Assembly: GCF_025919725.1 (NCBI RefSeq)
Contig: NZ_CP081495.1
Coordinates: forward strand, 2,046,001 to 2,110,000
Direction: 5' to 3'
Source: Flavobacterium agricola
Lineage (GTDB): Bacteria > Bacteroidota > Bacteroidia > Flavobacteriales > Flavobacteriaceae
DNA length: 64,000 bases
A program made the translations under genes and the position numbers. The stretch's first letter is position 1; the number at the start of each line of letters is the position of its first letter. The notes under the pieces are model-generated. The model did no database searches. It saw only the letters and a program-made list of their open reading frames with translations, and was not told where the DNA came from. Shown here piece after piece: positions 27,285 through 36,783 of this stretch.

Positions 27285-28556
27285 TTATAAGTTTTTCACC
27301 CAATGGGAAGGATTCATTTTTTCAGTGTTTTTATACACATAAAAGTTTAAAACCGTACGTCCGTTAGATGGAATGTGGATGCGCCCTAAATCTTGCTTGG
27401 CAGTAACTTTATCACCAACTTTAACCGACACGGTACTTAAGTTTTTGTATAAAGTAAAATATTCTCCGTGCTGAACCAAAATAGCCTTCGTGTTTCCTAA
27501 AACTTGAATTTGAATTACTTCGCCATCAAAAACAGCACGTGCATTACTTCCGTTTTCAACTTTAATTTCAACCCCACCATTATCAATGGTTAAGTTTGAA
27601 TATACAGGATGCGGCTGGATACCGAATTTAGACGAAACATACCCATTTTCTACCGGCCAAGGTAATTTACCTTTATTGTTTTTAAAATTATTCGATATAA
27701 TTTCGCCTTCTTTATCTAATACAACTTTAGCAGAACTTGCTGTAGTTGTATTTGTTTTGGACTTAGAAGATGAATTGGCTGCTGCGGCCTTACGGCGGGC
27801 TTCTTCTGCTTTTTTGCGGTTGGCTTCGGCAATTGCTTTACGCACCAATTCGTCAATTTCTTTTTGAATTTGTTTTGACTGCTGCTGCTTTTTGGTTATT
27901 TCGGCAGTATATTTTCGTTTGTTCTTTTTAATTTCGGCAACTAACTTTTCATTTTTCTTTTTCTCTTCAGATAAAAGTTGTTTGTTTTTTTCGTTAGCTT
28001 CTATAATTGCAATTTTTTTAGCACGTTGCAATTCTAATTCAATTTTTTGCGCTTTAACTTGTTCGTTTTTTTCTTGAATTTCGTCGCCTTGAATTTTACG
28101 GTAACTTGCATAGTACTTCATGTACTGAATGCGTTTGTACGCTTGTAAAAAATTTTCGGAAGAAAGCACAAACATAATTCGGCTTTTTTCGTTTCGGCTT
28201 TTGTACGATTTTACAATGGTATTTTTATAATCTTCTTTTAAAGCGTTTAATTCGGCAGTTAAAACATTTATTTGTTTTTGGGTGTTGTAAATATTATCAT
28301 CTAAAAACTTGGTTTCACGTTCTGCCGTGGTAATTAAATCTTCTATAATTGCTATTTTTTCTTCAGATGCTTTTAAATCGGCCAACACATCCTTTTCTTT
28401 ACTTGCTTCAATATTTAGTTTAGAATTGGCAATACGAATTTCGTTAAGCAATTGTGCTTTACGTTTTTCGAGTTGTTGTTGCTGTGCAGATGTTTGTTGC
28501 CCCCAAGCAATATGGGTTAAGCTTATAAAAGCGAGAGAAAAAAATAATTTATACAT
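27285..28556 (-). CDS. EnvC-like murein hydrolase activator with degenerate LytM domain
   Basis: This 423-residue exported protein has a signal peptide (about 1-19, ending AWGQQ). A long coiled coil covers roughly residues 22-260 and is rich in Lys, Glu and Ala. The C-terminal LytM/M23 domain covers about residues 295-423. The zinc ligands of active M23 peptidases are not recognisable: the usual HxxxD site reads NGGVE, the Tyr-x-His loop reads YKNLS and the last HxH reads NFYV. It is therefore probably not a peptidase but an activator of amidases at division, as EnvC is. It is last in an operon with DUF4292 and TPR genes. Confidence 0.88.
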   Translation of the reverse strand: MYKLFFSLAFISLTHIAWGQQTSAQQQQLEKRKAQLLNEIRIANSKLNIEASKEKDVLADLKASEEKIAIIEDLITTAERETKFLDDNIYNTQKQINVLTAELNALKEDYKNTIVKSYKSRNEKSRIMFVLSSENFLQAYKRIQYMKYYASYRKIQGDEIQEKNEQVKAQKIELELQRAKKIAIIEANEKNKQLLSEEKKKNEKLVAEIKKNKRKYTAEITKKQQQSKQIQKEIDELVRKAIAEANRKKAEEARRKAAAANSSSKSKTNTTTASSAKVVLDKEGEIISNNFKNNKGKLPWPVENGYVSSKFGIQPHPVYSNLTIDNGGVEIKVENGSNARAVFDGEVIQIQVLGNTKAILVQHGEYFTLYKNLSTVSVKVGDKVTAKQDLGRIHIPSNGRTVLNFYVYKNTEKMNPSHWVKNL

Positions 28557-28573
28557 TTAATTTACGCTTACTT

Positions 28574-29356
28574 TTATTCTGTAACCAATTGAATTTGTTT
28601 AAATCCGTTAGGAATTTCGTATTTAAACGAAACATTATCGTTAACAGAAACAGAATTGTATTTAATATCTATTTGAACCGGATTTTCTTGTTCGGCAACA
28701 ATAGCAATTGTTGCGGGCAAAAATATTCCTTGAGTTGCTTTATAATCGGTGTAATTTAAAACTACCTGGCGGTTTTCGTCAGGCTGTTTCAGCGTGGTTT
28801 TTAGTAACAAATAATTTAAATCTTCGAAAAACGATTCGTTAATAACTCCATCACGCGTTTTGTATTTTATTTTATGCAATCCGTTATCTAAAGCTGTTAC
28901 AAAGTTAACCTGATTTAAATCGTAAATGGATTTTCCTAAAAATATATTTTGCACTTTGGTATAATCTAAATCTACCCCCAACCAATTGGATAAAATTTGA
29001 TAGTTTCCATCAAAATATTGTCCGTTAAAGCTGTCGTAATACGAAACGCGGTCGGGCGTGATTAATGCCTTAACAAAGGTAATGCCCAAAAAACGAACCA
29101 CAACTAAAATTTGTTTGTCTTTTTCTATTCTAATATCAGCGCTTGCGCTTTGATCTAGCTTTTTATCTTTAAATTTTATAGCTGTTCTGATGTTTAAGGT
29201 ATTAAAATCAGTTGGAATTGCATAATGTTTGGTTGCCAATTCGGATTTAGAAATGCGCGAAGTTGCTTCGGCAGTTTCTACAGCCGTTTTTTTAGATGAA
29301 CATGCAGTTAAAATAAAAAGAGAACAAAAAAGGTATGCAAATTTTTTAATCATCAT
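28574..29356 (-). CDS. DUF4292 lipoprotein
   Basis: This 260-residue lipoprotein has a signal peptide and lipobox LTAC (Cys about residue 19). The body contains alternating beta strands (FKDKKLDQSASADIRIEKDKQILVVVRFLGI, VSYYDSFNGQYFDGNYQIL) like the LolA/LolB fold, to which DUF4292 proteins are related. A role in lipoprotein or lipid handling is thus possible but unproven. It overlaps the upstream TPR gene by four bases and lies 17 bases before the EnvC-like gene. Confidence 0.85.
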   Translation of the reverse strand: MMIKKFAYLFCSLFILTACSSKKTAVETAEATSRISKSELATKHYAIPTDFNTLNIRTAIKFKDKKLDQSASADIRIEKDKQILVVVRFLGITFVKALITPDRVSYYDSFNGQYFDGNYQILSNWLGVDLDYTKVQNIFLGKSIYDLNQVNFVTALDNGLHKIKYKTRDGVINESFFEDLNYLLLKTTLKQPDENRQVVLNYTDYKATQGIFLPATIAIVAEQENPVQIDIKYNSVSVNDNVSFKYEIPNGFKQIQLVTE

Positions 29357-30684
29357 GGGTTAAGAATTTTATTGGCTTTTATAAAATACGTTTCTTTTTG
29401 CTTTTCATTACCTAACTTATGGTAACATTCGCCCATTTGAATATAAATATTAGCTTCTAACGCATCATCATCAAACAAATAAGTCAAAGCTTCATCAAAA
29501 CTTTGTAATGCCTTTTTAGGCTCGTTTGAGTTTACTTGTGCAATACCTAAATAATAATACAACTTGGCTTCTGCCGGATAAAGTTCTATATATTTTTTGG
29601 TCGCAATTGCCGCTTGCGCGTAGTTTTTATTGGCTAGAAAATTTTGAATTAAAAGCGTTTGCAATACCACATCGTTCGGGTTGTTTTGTAAACCTTTTTC
29701 CAGATAAACTTGCGCTACGTTAAATTTATTTTTGTTGTAAAAAAATACACCAACTTCTTTAGGAACATTAATAATATCTTGATTTTTAAATAAATCTACC
29801 ACCGAAACCAAATCGGTTTCGTACTTTGGGTTTGCATTTACAAAAATTAAATATTCATTAAAAATACGGTGTTTTAGCAATTCGTGCACCGTGTTGCTGG
29901 TAATAGCAGCGTTTAAATGTTGTAACGCTGTTGCATAATTATTGGCTTGTAAAGCAGAACGAAATTGCGTTACATGCCCCCAATCTGAGTTTGGTACATG
30001 TTGTACCAATTGATTTATGGTTTGATACGTTTTATCGTAATCTTCGTCATGCAAATAATTGGTAATTAATTCTTCGTACGCGGTTTCGTCAGCCGGATTA
30101 ATTTGTGTTGCTTGTTTAAAATCGGCTTTCACTTTTTTAGTAAACTTCAGCTCAGATTCTGCCTGAAATTTAAAACGTTGCATGGCCGGAGATAATTTGC
30201 CACGTTTTTCTAATTCGTCTAACAAAACTAAAGCCTTATCATATTCTTTAGCATAAACGTACAACGAAACTAAATCGTCGGTATATTCCGGATCCATTTC
30301 GGCTATTTTAACTGCAATAGGAATTGCTTTTTTAAAATCTTTAGTTGTATAAAAAAGCTTGTACAAATCAATCCAATACCATTTTTGGTTGGCACTTAAT
30401 GAAATGGCTTTTTCATAAGCCAATTCGGCCTGGTAATAATCTTTTAAAGCAAAGTAATTTTTACCTAATTGATTGTAAAAAACAGCATTTTCGGGCTGTT
30501 TTTGAACGTTTTTTTGAAGTAAAACAATGGCTTTATCGTAATTTTCGATCGCTTTTTGAGAAATGGCTTCGTAAAAATTATTTTCAATTTCGTCCGCAAC
30601 ATTTTCACCCGGTATTTGTGCCGTAGCTACAAAACCGGAAAGCAAGAAATAAAAAACGATAAAGCGCGATTTTACTTGCATCAT
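29353..30684 (-). CDS. Exported tetratricopeptide-repeat protein
   Basis: This 443-residue protein has a signal peptide (FIVFYFLLSGFVATAQ) and tandem TPR units through its length, such as AVFYNQLGKNYFALKDYYQAELAYEKA near residue 65 and EAKLYYYLGIAQVNSNEPKKALQSFDEAL near 385. TPR arrays bind partner proteins. Its position between the nucleotidyltransferase gene (two bases) and the DUF4292 gene (four-base overlap) suggests an envelope assembly role. I recognise no more specific name. Confidence 0.85.
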   Translation of the reverse strand: MMQVKSRFIVFYFLLSGFVATAQIPGENVADEIENNFYEAISQKAIENYDKAIVLLQKNVQKQPENAVFYNQLGKNYFALKDYYQAELAYEKAISLSANQKWYWIDLYKLFYTTKDFKKAIPIAVKIAEMDPEYTDDLVSLYVYAKEYDKALVLLDELEKRGKLSPAMQRFKFQAESELKFTKKVKADFKQATQINPADETAYEELITNYLHDEDYDKTYQTINQLVQHVPNSDWGHVTQFRSALQANNYATALQHLNAAITSNTVHELLKHRIFNEYLIFVNANPKYETDLVSVVDLFKNQDIINVPKEVGVFFYNKNKFNVAQVYLEKGLQNNPNDVVLQTLLIQNFLANKNYAQAAIATKKYIELYPAEAKLYYYLGIAQVNSNEPKKALQSFDEALTYLFDDDALEANIYIQMGECYHKLGNEKQKETYFIKANKILNP

Positions 30685-30686
30685 AT

Positions 30687-31697
30687 TTAATCTAAAACGC
30701 TATAATCACCAATGCTAATTGAGGTGAATTTACCATTAAATGCCGCATGATTACCAATCATTGAATTGGTCAATTGTGCATTAGTAATGGTTGCGTTGTT
30801 TTGAATTAACGAGTTATTTATGGTTGCATTTTCGATAACCGAATTGGCTCCAACCGACACATTTGGCCCAATAGTAGCGTTTTTAAGTACTACATTTTCG
30901 CCCACATAACACGGTTGAATAATTTTTGCGTTTTCTAATACCACATTATTGGCAACTAAATTTTGTCCGTCTTGGTGTAAAAAGTTTAACATGCGCGAAT
31001 TGGTTTCTACAGTAACATTTTTGTTTCCACAATCCATCCATTCGTCCACTTTGCCCGGTTTAAAAAGTAAACCTTTTTGCTTCATGTTTTCTAACGCATC
31101 GGTTAACTGATATTCTCCGCCTTTGATAATGTTGTTATCTAATAAATATTCTAATTCGGCACGTAAATTTTCGCCCGATTTGAAATAATAAATCCCGATA
31201 ATGGCTAAATCTGAAATAAATTCTTTTGGTTTTTCAACAAAATCAACAATTTCATTTTTATCATTTAGTTGCACCACGCCAAATGCGCTTGGATCTGGAA
31301 CTGCTTTTACCCAAATAACGCTATCTGCATCGGTTTCTAACGTAAAATCGGCACGGAATAACGTATCTGCATAAGCAACAACAATATTACCTTGCATGCT
31401 TTCTTTAGCACATAAAATTGCGTGAGCTGTTCCTAATGCTTCGTTTTGGTAATAAATTTTTCCTTTAGAACCTAACTTTTCAGCGATAGCTAATAAATCT
31501 GCTTCTACAGCTTTACCAAAGCTTTCGTGAATAATAAAAGCAATTTCTTCTATTTCTTGATTGATAACGCTAGCAATATCTTCGACCAAACGATGTACGA
31601 TTGGTTTACCTGCAATAGGAATTAATGGTTTTGGAACCGTTAATGTATGTGGTCTTAATCGGGAACCACGGCCCGCCATTGGTACAATTATTCTCAT
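30687..31697 (-). CDS. Sugar-phosphate nucleotidyltransferase with left-handed beta-helix tail
   Basis: This 336-residue enzyme activates a sugar 1-phosphate with an NTP. The nucleotide-binding signature is MAGRGSRLRPHTLTVPKPL at residues 7-25; GKPIV and DADSVIWVKAVPDPSAFGVV follow. From about residue 255 there are hexapeptide repeats (VVLENAKIIQPCYVGENVVLK), as in enzymes that add an acyl or regulatory domain. I start at 31697 (MRIIVPMAGRG); the longer frame reaches back into dut and its extra 34 residues are not family-like. Whether the sugar is glucose, mannose or another cannot be decided. Confidence 0.88.
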   Translation of the reverse strand: MRIIVPMAGRGSRLRPHTLTVPKPLIPIAGKPIVHRLVEDIASVINQEIEEIAFIIHESFGKAVEADLLAIAEKLGSKGKIYYQNEALGTAHAILCAKESMQGNIVVAYADTLFRADFTLETDADSVIWVKAVPDPSAFGVVQLNDKNEIVDFVEKPKEFISDLAIIGIYYFKSGENLRAELEYLLDNNIIKGGEYQLTDALENMKQKGLLFKPGKVDEWMDCGNKNVTVETNSRMLNFLHQDGQNLVANNVVLENAKIIQPCYVGENVVLKNATIGPNVSVGANSVIENATINNSLIQNNATITNAQLTNSMIGNHAAFNGKFTSISIGDYSVLD

Positions 31698-31704
31698 ATT
31701 TATA

Positions 31705-32139
31705 TTATTTAACGCCCGTACTACCAAATCCGCCTGCTCCGCGTTCTGTTTCAGAAAGCGCTTCGGCAACTTGCCATTCGGCACGTTCGTGTTTTGCAAT
31801 TACAATTTGAGCGATGCGCTCACCATCTTCAATAACAAAATCTTCGTTAGAAAGATTAACTAATATTACCCCAACTTCGCCGCGGTAATCTGCATCAATT
31901 GTTCCGGGGCTATTTAAGCAGGTAATTCCTTTTTTAATTGCCAATCCGGAACGCGGACGTACTTGTGCCTCGTAACCTTTCGGAAGCTCAATAAAAAGGC
32001 CTGTTTTAACTAATGTACGTGCTAATGGAGCAAGCACAATAGGTTCGTCAATATTCGCACGGATATCCATTCCGGCAGAAAGTTCCGTTTCGTAACTTGG
32101 TAACGGATGTTTTGATTTATTTATAACTTTAATTTTCAT
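31705..32139 (-). CDS. dut: dUTP diphosphatase
   Basis: This 144-residue trimeric dUTPase hydrolyses dUTP to dUMP. The five family motifs are visible: AGMDIRANI, RPRSGLAIKKG, GTIDADYRGE, GERIAQIVI and RGAGGFGSTG at the C terminus. The length is canonical. It starts the small operon dut-nucleotidyltransferase-TPR-DUF4292-EnvC, or is joined to the flippase gene 28 bases upstream. Confidence 0.96.
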   Translation of the reverse strand: MKIKVINKSKHPLPSYETELSAGMDIRANIDEPIVLAPLARTLVKTGLFIELPKGYEAQVRPRSGLAIKKGITCLNSPGTIDADYRGEVGVILVNLSNEDFVIEDGERIAQIVIAKHERAEWQVAEALSETERGAGGFGSTGVK

Positions 32140-32167
32140 AAGTAATTATATGCGATTCAAGATTATA

Positions 32168-33616
32168 TTATCCTTTTTTTAAAGATAGTAATTGTTTTAG
32201 TAAAGGCCGTTCGTTCCAACCAATAATTGCAACTAATATGACCACAAAAATAAAGCCAATTATATAATTTTCTCTAAATTGATAGAAATAAACGAAAGAT
32301 AATAGAGTAGAAGAGCCTAAATATAAACTTATCGCTTTTTTATCGTACGGAATTGGGTAATTTTTTTGCCCTAGTAGGTAAGAAGTATACATCATAAACG
32401 CATAAACCAATAATGTTGCCATGGCACAACCTAAAATTCCGAAATGCGGAATAAGCAAGAAGTTAAAAGCAAACGTACCAATAGCGCCCAAAATAGAAAT
32501 GTACATACCAACTTTGGTTTTGTCTTGAATTTTGTACCAAACCGATAAATTGGTATAAATGCCCAACATTAAATTGGCAAGAATTATGTACGGAACAATT
32601 TCCATTGCAGACCAATATGCCTGTTTAGGAATCATGATGATTTTTAAAATATCTGCACAAACAACAATAACTAACATAACTAAAGACCCGAATAACACAA
32701 AATATTTAGTTACGGTTGCATATTTAATTGGTGCATCTTCGTTTTTAGCATAATTAAAGAAAAAAGGTTCTATACCAAGCGTATATGCCATGCGAAACAA
32801 AACCATAAACAACCCAAGCTTATATATGGCTGCGTAACGAGCAACCTCGATAATGCCGACATCTTTAGGTAACATCCAATCTAAAATAATTTTATCAAAG
32901 CTTTCATTAATAGCAAAAGCCAAACCACCAATCATAACGGGATACGCATAAATAAGCATTTCTTTTGCCAAATGCCAATTAAAGGCAACACGTAAATAAC
33001 GATACGTTTTAGCAACTAACAACAAACAAACTAAGCTGGCAATTAAATTGGCTAGATAGGCATATCCGACCTCGAAGTTTTGAATAAACAAACGCGATTT
33101 TGGAAAAAATTGCGGTAAAACATATAAAAAAACAATCGTAAAGCCCGAGTAAAGTAAAACGTTTGTAATTTTAATACCGGTATAAACTCCAGATTTTTGT
33201 TTGGCACGTAATAAAGCAAAAGGCACAACTGCCAATGCATCTAAAACTAAAATGGCAATAATAAATGCTGTAACTACCGGATCGGTAATGAAATAATTAG
33301 AAATGGGTTTTATAAACACAAAAGCTGGAATACAAAATACCAAACAAATTCCAAGAATAATATACAGAGCATTACTAATTACTTGTTTTTTATCCTCGTA
33401 CTTATTATAAAACCTAAAAAAGGCAGTTTCCATACCAAAAGAAAGGACCACGTTTAAAAACATGAGCCAAGAAAAGATTAAGCTGTAGCTTCCATAGGCA
33501 TTTTCTGGCATCCAGTTAATGTAATAACGGACCATAATAAAGCCAATAATTTTAGGAAAAACTGCAGCTAAACCGTAAACTAAGGTTTGCTTAAAAAGCT
33601 TGGTATATAAACTCAC
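32168..33616 (-). CDS. Polysaccharide flippase (Wzx/MATE-like)
   Basis: This 482-residue membrane protein has about 14 helices and belongs to the oligosaccharide flippase/lipopolysaccharide exporter group. It would flip lipid-linked sugars across the inner membrane. The N terminus MSLYTKLFKQTLVYGLAAVFPKIIG is typical. The start is a GTG at 33614-33616; no ATG nearby fits. There is no polymerase or glycosyltransferase beside it, so its glycan is unknown; peptidoglycan lipid II transport is a possible alternative. Confidence 0.88.
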   Translation of the reverse strand: MSLYTKLFKQTLVYGLAAVFPKIIGFIMVRYYINWMPENAYGSYSLIFSWLMFLNVVLSFGMETAFFRFYNKYEDKKQVISNALYIILGICLVFCIPAFVFIKPISNYFITDPVVTAFIIAILVLDALAVVPFALLRAKQKSGVYTGIKITNVLLYSGFTIVFLYVLPQFFPKSRLFIQNFEVGYAYLANLIASLVCLLLVAKTYRYLRVAFNWHLAKEMLIYAYPVMIGGLAFAINESFDKIILDWMLPKDVGIIEVARYAAIYKLGLFMVLFRMAYTLGIEPFFFNYAKNEDAPIKYATVTKYFVLFGSLVMLVIVVCADILKIIMIPKQAYWSAMEIVPYIILANLMLGIYTNLSVWYKIQDKTKVGMYISILGAIGTFAFNFLLIPHFGILGCAMATLLVYAFMMYTSYLLGQKNYPIPYDKKAISLYLGSSTLLSFVYFYQFRENYIIGFIFVVILVAIIGWNERPLLKQLLSLKKG

Positions 33617-33655
33617 AAATATTTTTTTATGTAAATGTAAACAAGGTAGTGAAAT

Positions 33656-33686
33656 AAAAAAAGAGCTAACACAAGTTAGCTCTTTT
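33656..33686 (-). terminator. Terminator of the ATP synthase operon
   Basis: AAGAGCTAAC / GTTAGCTCTT with a four-base loop and, on the minus strand, a long T run; 22 bases after the atpG stop. Confidence 0.87.
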
Positions 33687-33707
33687 AAAATATATCTTAA
33701 AATTAAA

Positions 33708-34571
33708 TTAGTTATTTAAAGCTTCTGCTCCACCAACAATTTCTAAAATTTCATTAGTAATTGCAGCTTGACGTGCTTTATTATAAGTTAATTTTAATTG
33801 ATCTCTTAAATCTTTAGCGTTATCCGTTGCTTTATGCATTGCTGTCATACGTGCACCGTGCTCCGAAGCATAAGAATCTCTAATCGCTTTATACAATTGT
33901 GTTTTTAATGACTTAGGTATTAAAGTTGTCACAATTTCTTCTTTAGAAGGCTCATAAATATAATCTAATTCAGTTGCAACAACATCAGCAGATTCGATAG
34001 GAGCTAAAGGTAAAAATTGTTCTTCAACCACAACTTGCGTAGCTGCATTAACAAACTGGTTGTAAACAATAACAATTTTATCGTAAGCACCAGTAAGGAA
34101 CATATTTGTTAAAGATTCAGCAATTTCAGCAACATTATCAAACGTTAAGTTGTCATAAATATCGCTGCGATTTGCAATAACATGTTCTGTTTTAGATAAC
34201 GATTCGTAAGCTTTTTTACCAATAGCAAAAACAGCAACATTATCAGATTTATATTGAGCCGCAATCGTTTTAACTTGTTTTAAAACGTTTGAGTTAAAAG
34301 CTCCACATAAACCTCTGTTAGAAGCTAATGCTACAATTAATACTTTATTTACTTCGCGCTGCTCTGAATATTTACCAGCTGCATCACCAGTAAGAGAACC
34401 GCTTAAGTTTTGTATTAATTCAGTAAGTTTTTCGGCATAAGGGCGCATGGCAGTAATAGCATCTTGAGCGCGTTTTAATTTAGCAGCAGAAACCATTTTC
34501 ATCGCAGATGTAATTTGCATCGTAGATGAAACTGAACTAATTCTATTACGTATTTCCTTTAAGTTTGCCAT
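33708..34571 (-). CDS. atpG: ATP synthase F1 gamma subunit
   Basis: This 287-residue rotor-shaft subunit has long terminal helices: N-terminal MANLKEIRNRISSVSSTMQITSAMKMVSAAKLKRAQ and C-terminal LTYNKARQAAITNEILEIVGGAEAL. The central Rossmann-like region contains VALASNRGLCGAFNSN. It is last in the operon. The beta and epsilon genes are not next to it; in Bacteroidota they lie elsewhere. Confidence 0.97.
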   Translation of the reverse strand: MANLKEIRNRISSVSSTMQITSAMKMVSAAKLKRAQDAITAMRPYAEKLTELIQNLSGSLTGDAAGKYSEQREVNKVLIVALASNRGLCGAFNSNVLKQVKTIAAQYKSDNVAVFAIGKKAYESLSKTEHVIANRSDIYDNLTFDNVAEIAESLTNMFLTGAYDKIVIVYNQFVNAATQVVVEEQFLPLAPIESADVVATELDYIYEPSKEEIVTTLIPKSLKTQLYKAIRDSYASEHGARMTAMHKATDNAKDLRDQLKLTYNKARQAAITNEILEIVGGAEALNN

Positions 34572-34601
34572 TTTATAACTTGTAATTTAGGAGTAGGAGT
34601 T

Positions 34602-34621
34602 AGGAGTTATTGCTAACTCCT
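34602..34621 (-). promoter_or_regulatory. Hairpin between atpA and atpG
   Basis: AGGAGTTA / TAACTCCT with a four-base loop, beside tandem GGAGTTA-like repeats in the 62-base gap. It may adjust atpG stability or expression; it lacks a T run on the minus strand, so it is not a terminator. Confidence 0.4.
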
Positions 34622-34633
34622 ATCCTAGATTAA

Positions 34634-36208
34634 TTAATATTTTGATGCAATTTCTTTAGCAGCTTGGTCTAAAACAGAAGTTAACTCGTCTGTATATTTA
34701 CCAGCTTTTAAAGCGTTTAATGTATCTTTATGTTTTGCGTTTAAGTACTCGATATAATCGTTTTCGAATTCTTTAACTTTATCTACCGGTACATTTCTTA
34801 ATAAGTTTTTAGTACCTGCATAAATAATTGCAATTTGATTTTCAACAGCATACGGATCATTTACTTTTTGTTTCAAAATTTCAACGTTACGTTTACCTTT
34901 TTCAATTACGTTTAAAGTTGCAGCATCTAAGTCAGAACCAAATTTAGCGAAAGCTTCAAGCTCACGGTATTGTGCTTGGTCTAATTTTAAAGTACCAGAA
35001 ACTTTTTTCATTGATTTAATTTGTGCGTTACCACCAACACGAGATACAGAAATACCTACGTTAATTGCAGGACGAACACCCGAGTTAAATAAATCTGACT
35101 CTAAGAAAATTTGTCCGTCTGTAATTGAAATTACGTTTGTTGGGATATATGCAGAAACGTCACCAGCTTGAGTTTCGATAATTGGTAAAGCAGTTAAAGA
35201 ACCTCCACCTTTTACGATACCTTTAATTGAATCTGGTAAATCGTTCATGTTTTGTGCGATTGAATCGTCAGCGATAATTTTAGCCGCACGCTCTAATAAA
35301 CGAGAGTGAAGGTAGAAAACGTCACCTGGGTAAGCTTCACGTCCTGGTGGTCTTCTTAAAATTAATGACATTTCACGGTAAGCTACTGCTTGTTTAGATA
35401 AATCATCATAAACAATTAATGCAGGACGACCTGTGTCACGGAAATATTCACCAATTGCAGCACCTGCCATTGGAGCGTAAACTTGCATTGGAGCAGGATC
35501 AGAAGCATTAGCAGCAACAATAATTGTATACGCCATAGCACCTTTTTCTTCTAAAGTTTTAGCAATATTTGCAACTGTAGAAGCTTTTTGACCTACTGCA
35601 ACATAAATACAGAATACTGGTTTACCAGCATCGTAAAATTCTTTTTGATTTAAAATGGTATCAATACAAACAGTTGTTTTACCAGTTTGACGGTCACCAA
35701 TAACCAACTCACGCTGTCCGCGACCAACTGGAATCATAGCGTCAATAGCTTTAATACCTGTTTGCATTGGCTCAGTAACAGGTTGACGGAAAATAACACC
35801 AGGAGCTTTACGCTCTAATGGCATTTCGTATAAATCTCCACCAATAGGACCTTTACCATCAATTGGTTGACCTAGTGTATTTACTACACGCCCTACCATT
35901 TGTTCCCCTACTTTTAAAGAGGCAATTTTATTTAATCTTTTAACTGTAGAACCTTCTTTAACACCTGCAGACGGACCTAATAATACCACACCTACATTAT
36001 CTTCTTCAAGGTTTAATACAATAGCTTCAAGCCCGTTATCGAACTGAACTAACTCACCATATTGTGCGTTTGATAATCCGTATACGCGAGCGATACCGTC
36101 TCCTACTTGAAGAACTGTTCCCACTTCTTCTAAAGTAGCACCTGATTCAAAACCAGATAATTGTTTCTTTAATATTGCTGAAATTTCAGCTGGTTTAATT
36201 TCGGCCAT
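34634..36208 (-). CDS. atpA: ATP synthase F1 alpha subunit
   Basis: This 524-residue non-catalytic nucleotide-binding subunit has the Walker A motif GDRQTGKT near residue 170. Also visible are the family block PAINVGISVSRVGG near residue 380 and ALIVYDDLSKQAVAYREMSL. It partners with the beta subunit, which is encoded outside the window. It lies 41 bases after atpH. Confidence 0.98.
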   Translation of the reverse strand: MAEIKPAEISAILKKQLSGFESGATLEEVGTVLQVGDGIARVYGLSNAQYGELVQFDNGLEAIVLNLEEDNVGVVLLGPSAGVKEGSTVKRLNKIASLKVGEQMVGRVVNTLGQPIDGKGPIGGDLYEMPLERKAPGVIFRQPVTEPMQTGIKAIDAMIPVGRGQRELVIGDRQTGKTTVCIDTILNQKEFYDAGKPVFCIYVAVGQKASTVANIAKTLEEKGAMAYTIIVAANASDPAPMQVYAPMAGAAIGEYFRDTGRPALIVYDDLSKQAVAYREMSLILRRPPGREAYPGDVFYLHSRLLERAAKIIADDSIAQNMNDLPDSIKGIVKGGGSLTALPIIETQAGDVSAYIPTNVISITDGQIFLESDLFNSGVRPAINVGISVSRVGGNAQIKSMKKVSGTLKLDQAQYRELEAFAKFGSDLDAATLNVIEKGKRNVEILKQKVNDPYAVENQIAIIYAGTKNLLRNVPVDKVKEFENDYIEYLNAKHKDTLNALKAGKYTDELTSVLDQAAKEIASKY

Positions 36209-36249
36209 TTTTTAATATATAATTTAAACACTTTGCAGTGTGGTAAATA

Positions 36250-36777
36250 TTAATTGCTAAATTCTCTTTTTAAACGTTGTATTTTATTTTCGATTGATGC
36301 ATTGTATTGCGTATCACCGATTCGTAAAATAAATCCACCAATAATAGAAGGATCAACAACATTTTGGATTGTAATTTTTTTAGAAGATATTTCTTTAATC
36401 TTCTCTAAAACTTTTGCCTCTAATTCAGTTGACATTGGTACAGCAGTTGTTACAATTGCATTTTGTACCCCACGAGATTCATCGTACAACGCTGTATATT
36501 TTTCAGCAATAGCTGGTAAAATTTCGAAACGTTGGTTTGATGTTAATAATTGGAATAAACGCTTAGTTCCTGTAGTTGCAGAAGCGAAAATTTCGTTTAA
36601 CGCATTTTCTTTAACTTGTGCAGAAATTACAGGATTAAGTAAAAATGTAGCTAATTCAGTATTGTTTTTTACTGTACTTGCAATCAATTCCATATCTCCA
36701 TTTACGTCAGAGGCATTATTGTTTGCTAAAGCAATATCTAAAACTGCTTGTGCATATCTAATTGCTGCTCTTGCCAT
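36250..36777 (-). CDS. atpH: ATP synthase F1 delta subunit
   Basis: This 175-residue stator subunit joins F1 to the b subunit. The N-terminal helical domain begins ARAAIRYAQAVLDIAL. The C-terminal part ends in the conserved IGGFILRIGDTQYNASIENKIQRLKREF, with the family pattern GG-D-S. It lies six bases after atpF. Confidence 0.96.
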   Translation of the reverse strand: MARAAIRYAQAVLDIALANNNASDVNGDMELIASTVKNNTELATFLLNPVISAQVKENALNEIFASATTGTKRLFQLLTSNQRFEILPAIAEKYTALYDESRGVQNAIVTTAVPMSTELEAKVLEKIKEISSKKITIQNVVDPSIIGGFILRIGDTQYNASIENKIQRLKREFSN

Positions 36778-36783
36778 AAATAA

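Noticed and set aside
31698..31799. N-terminal extension of the nucleotidyltransferase
   Set aside because: It lies inside dut in another frame and precedes the family start MRIIVPMAGRG.
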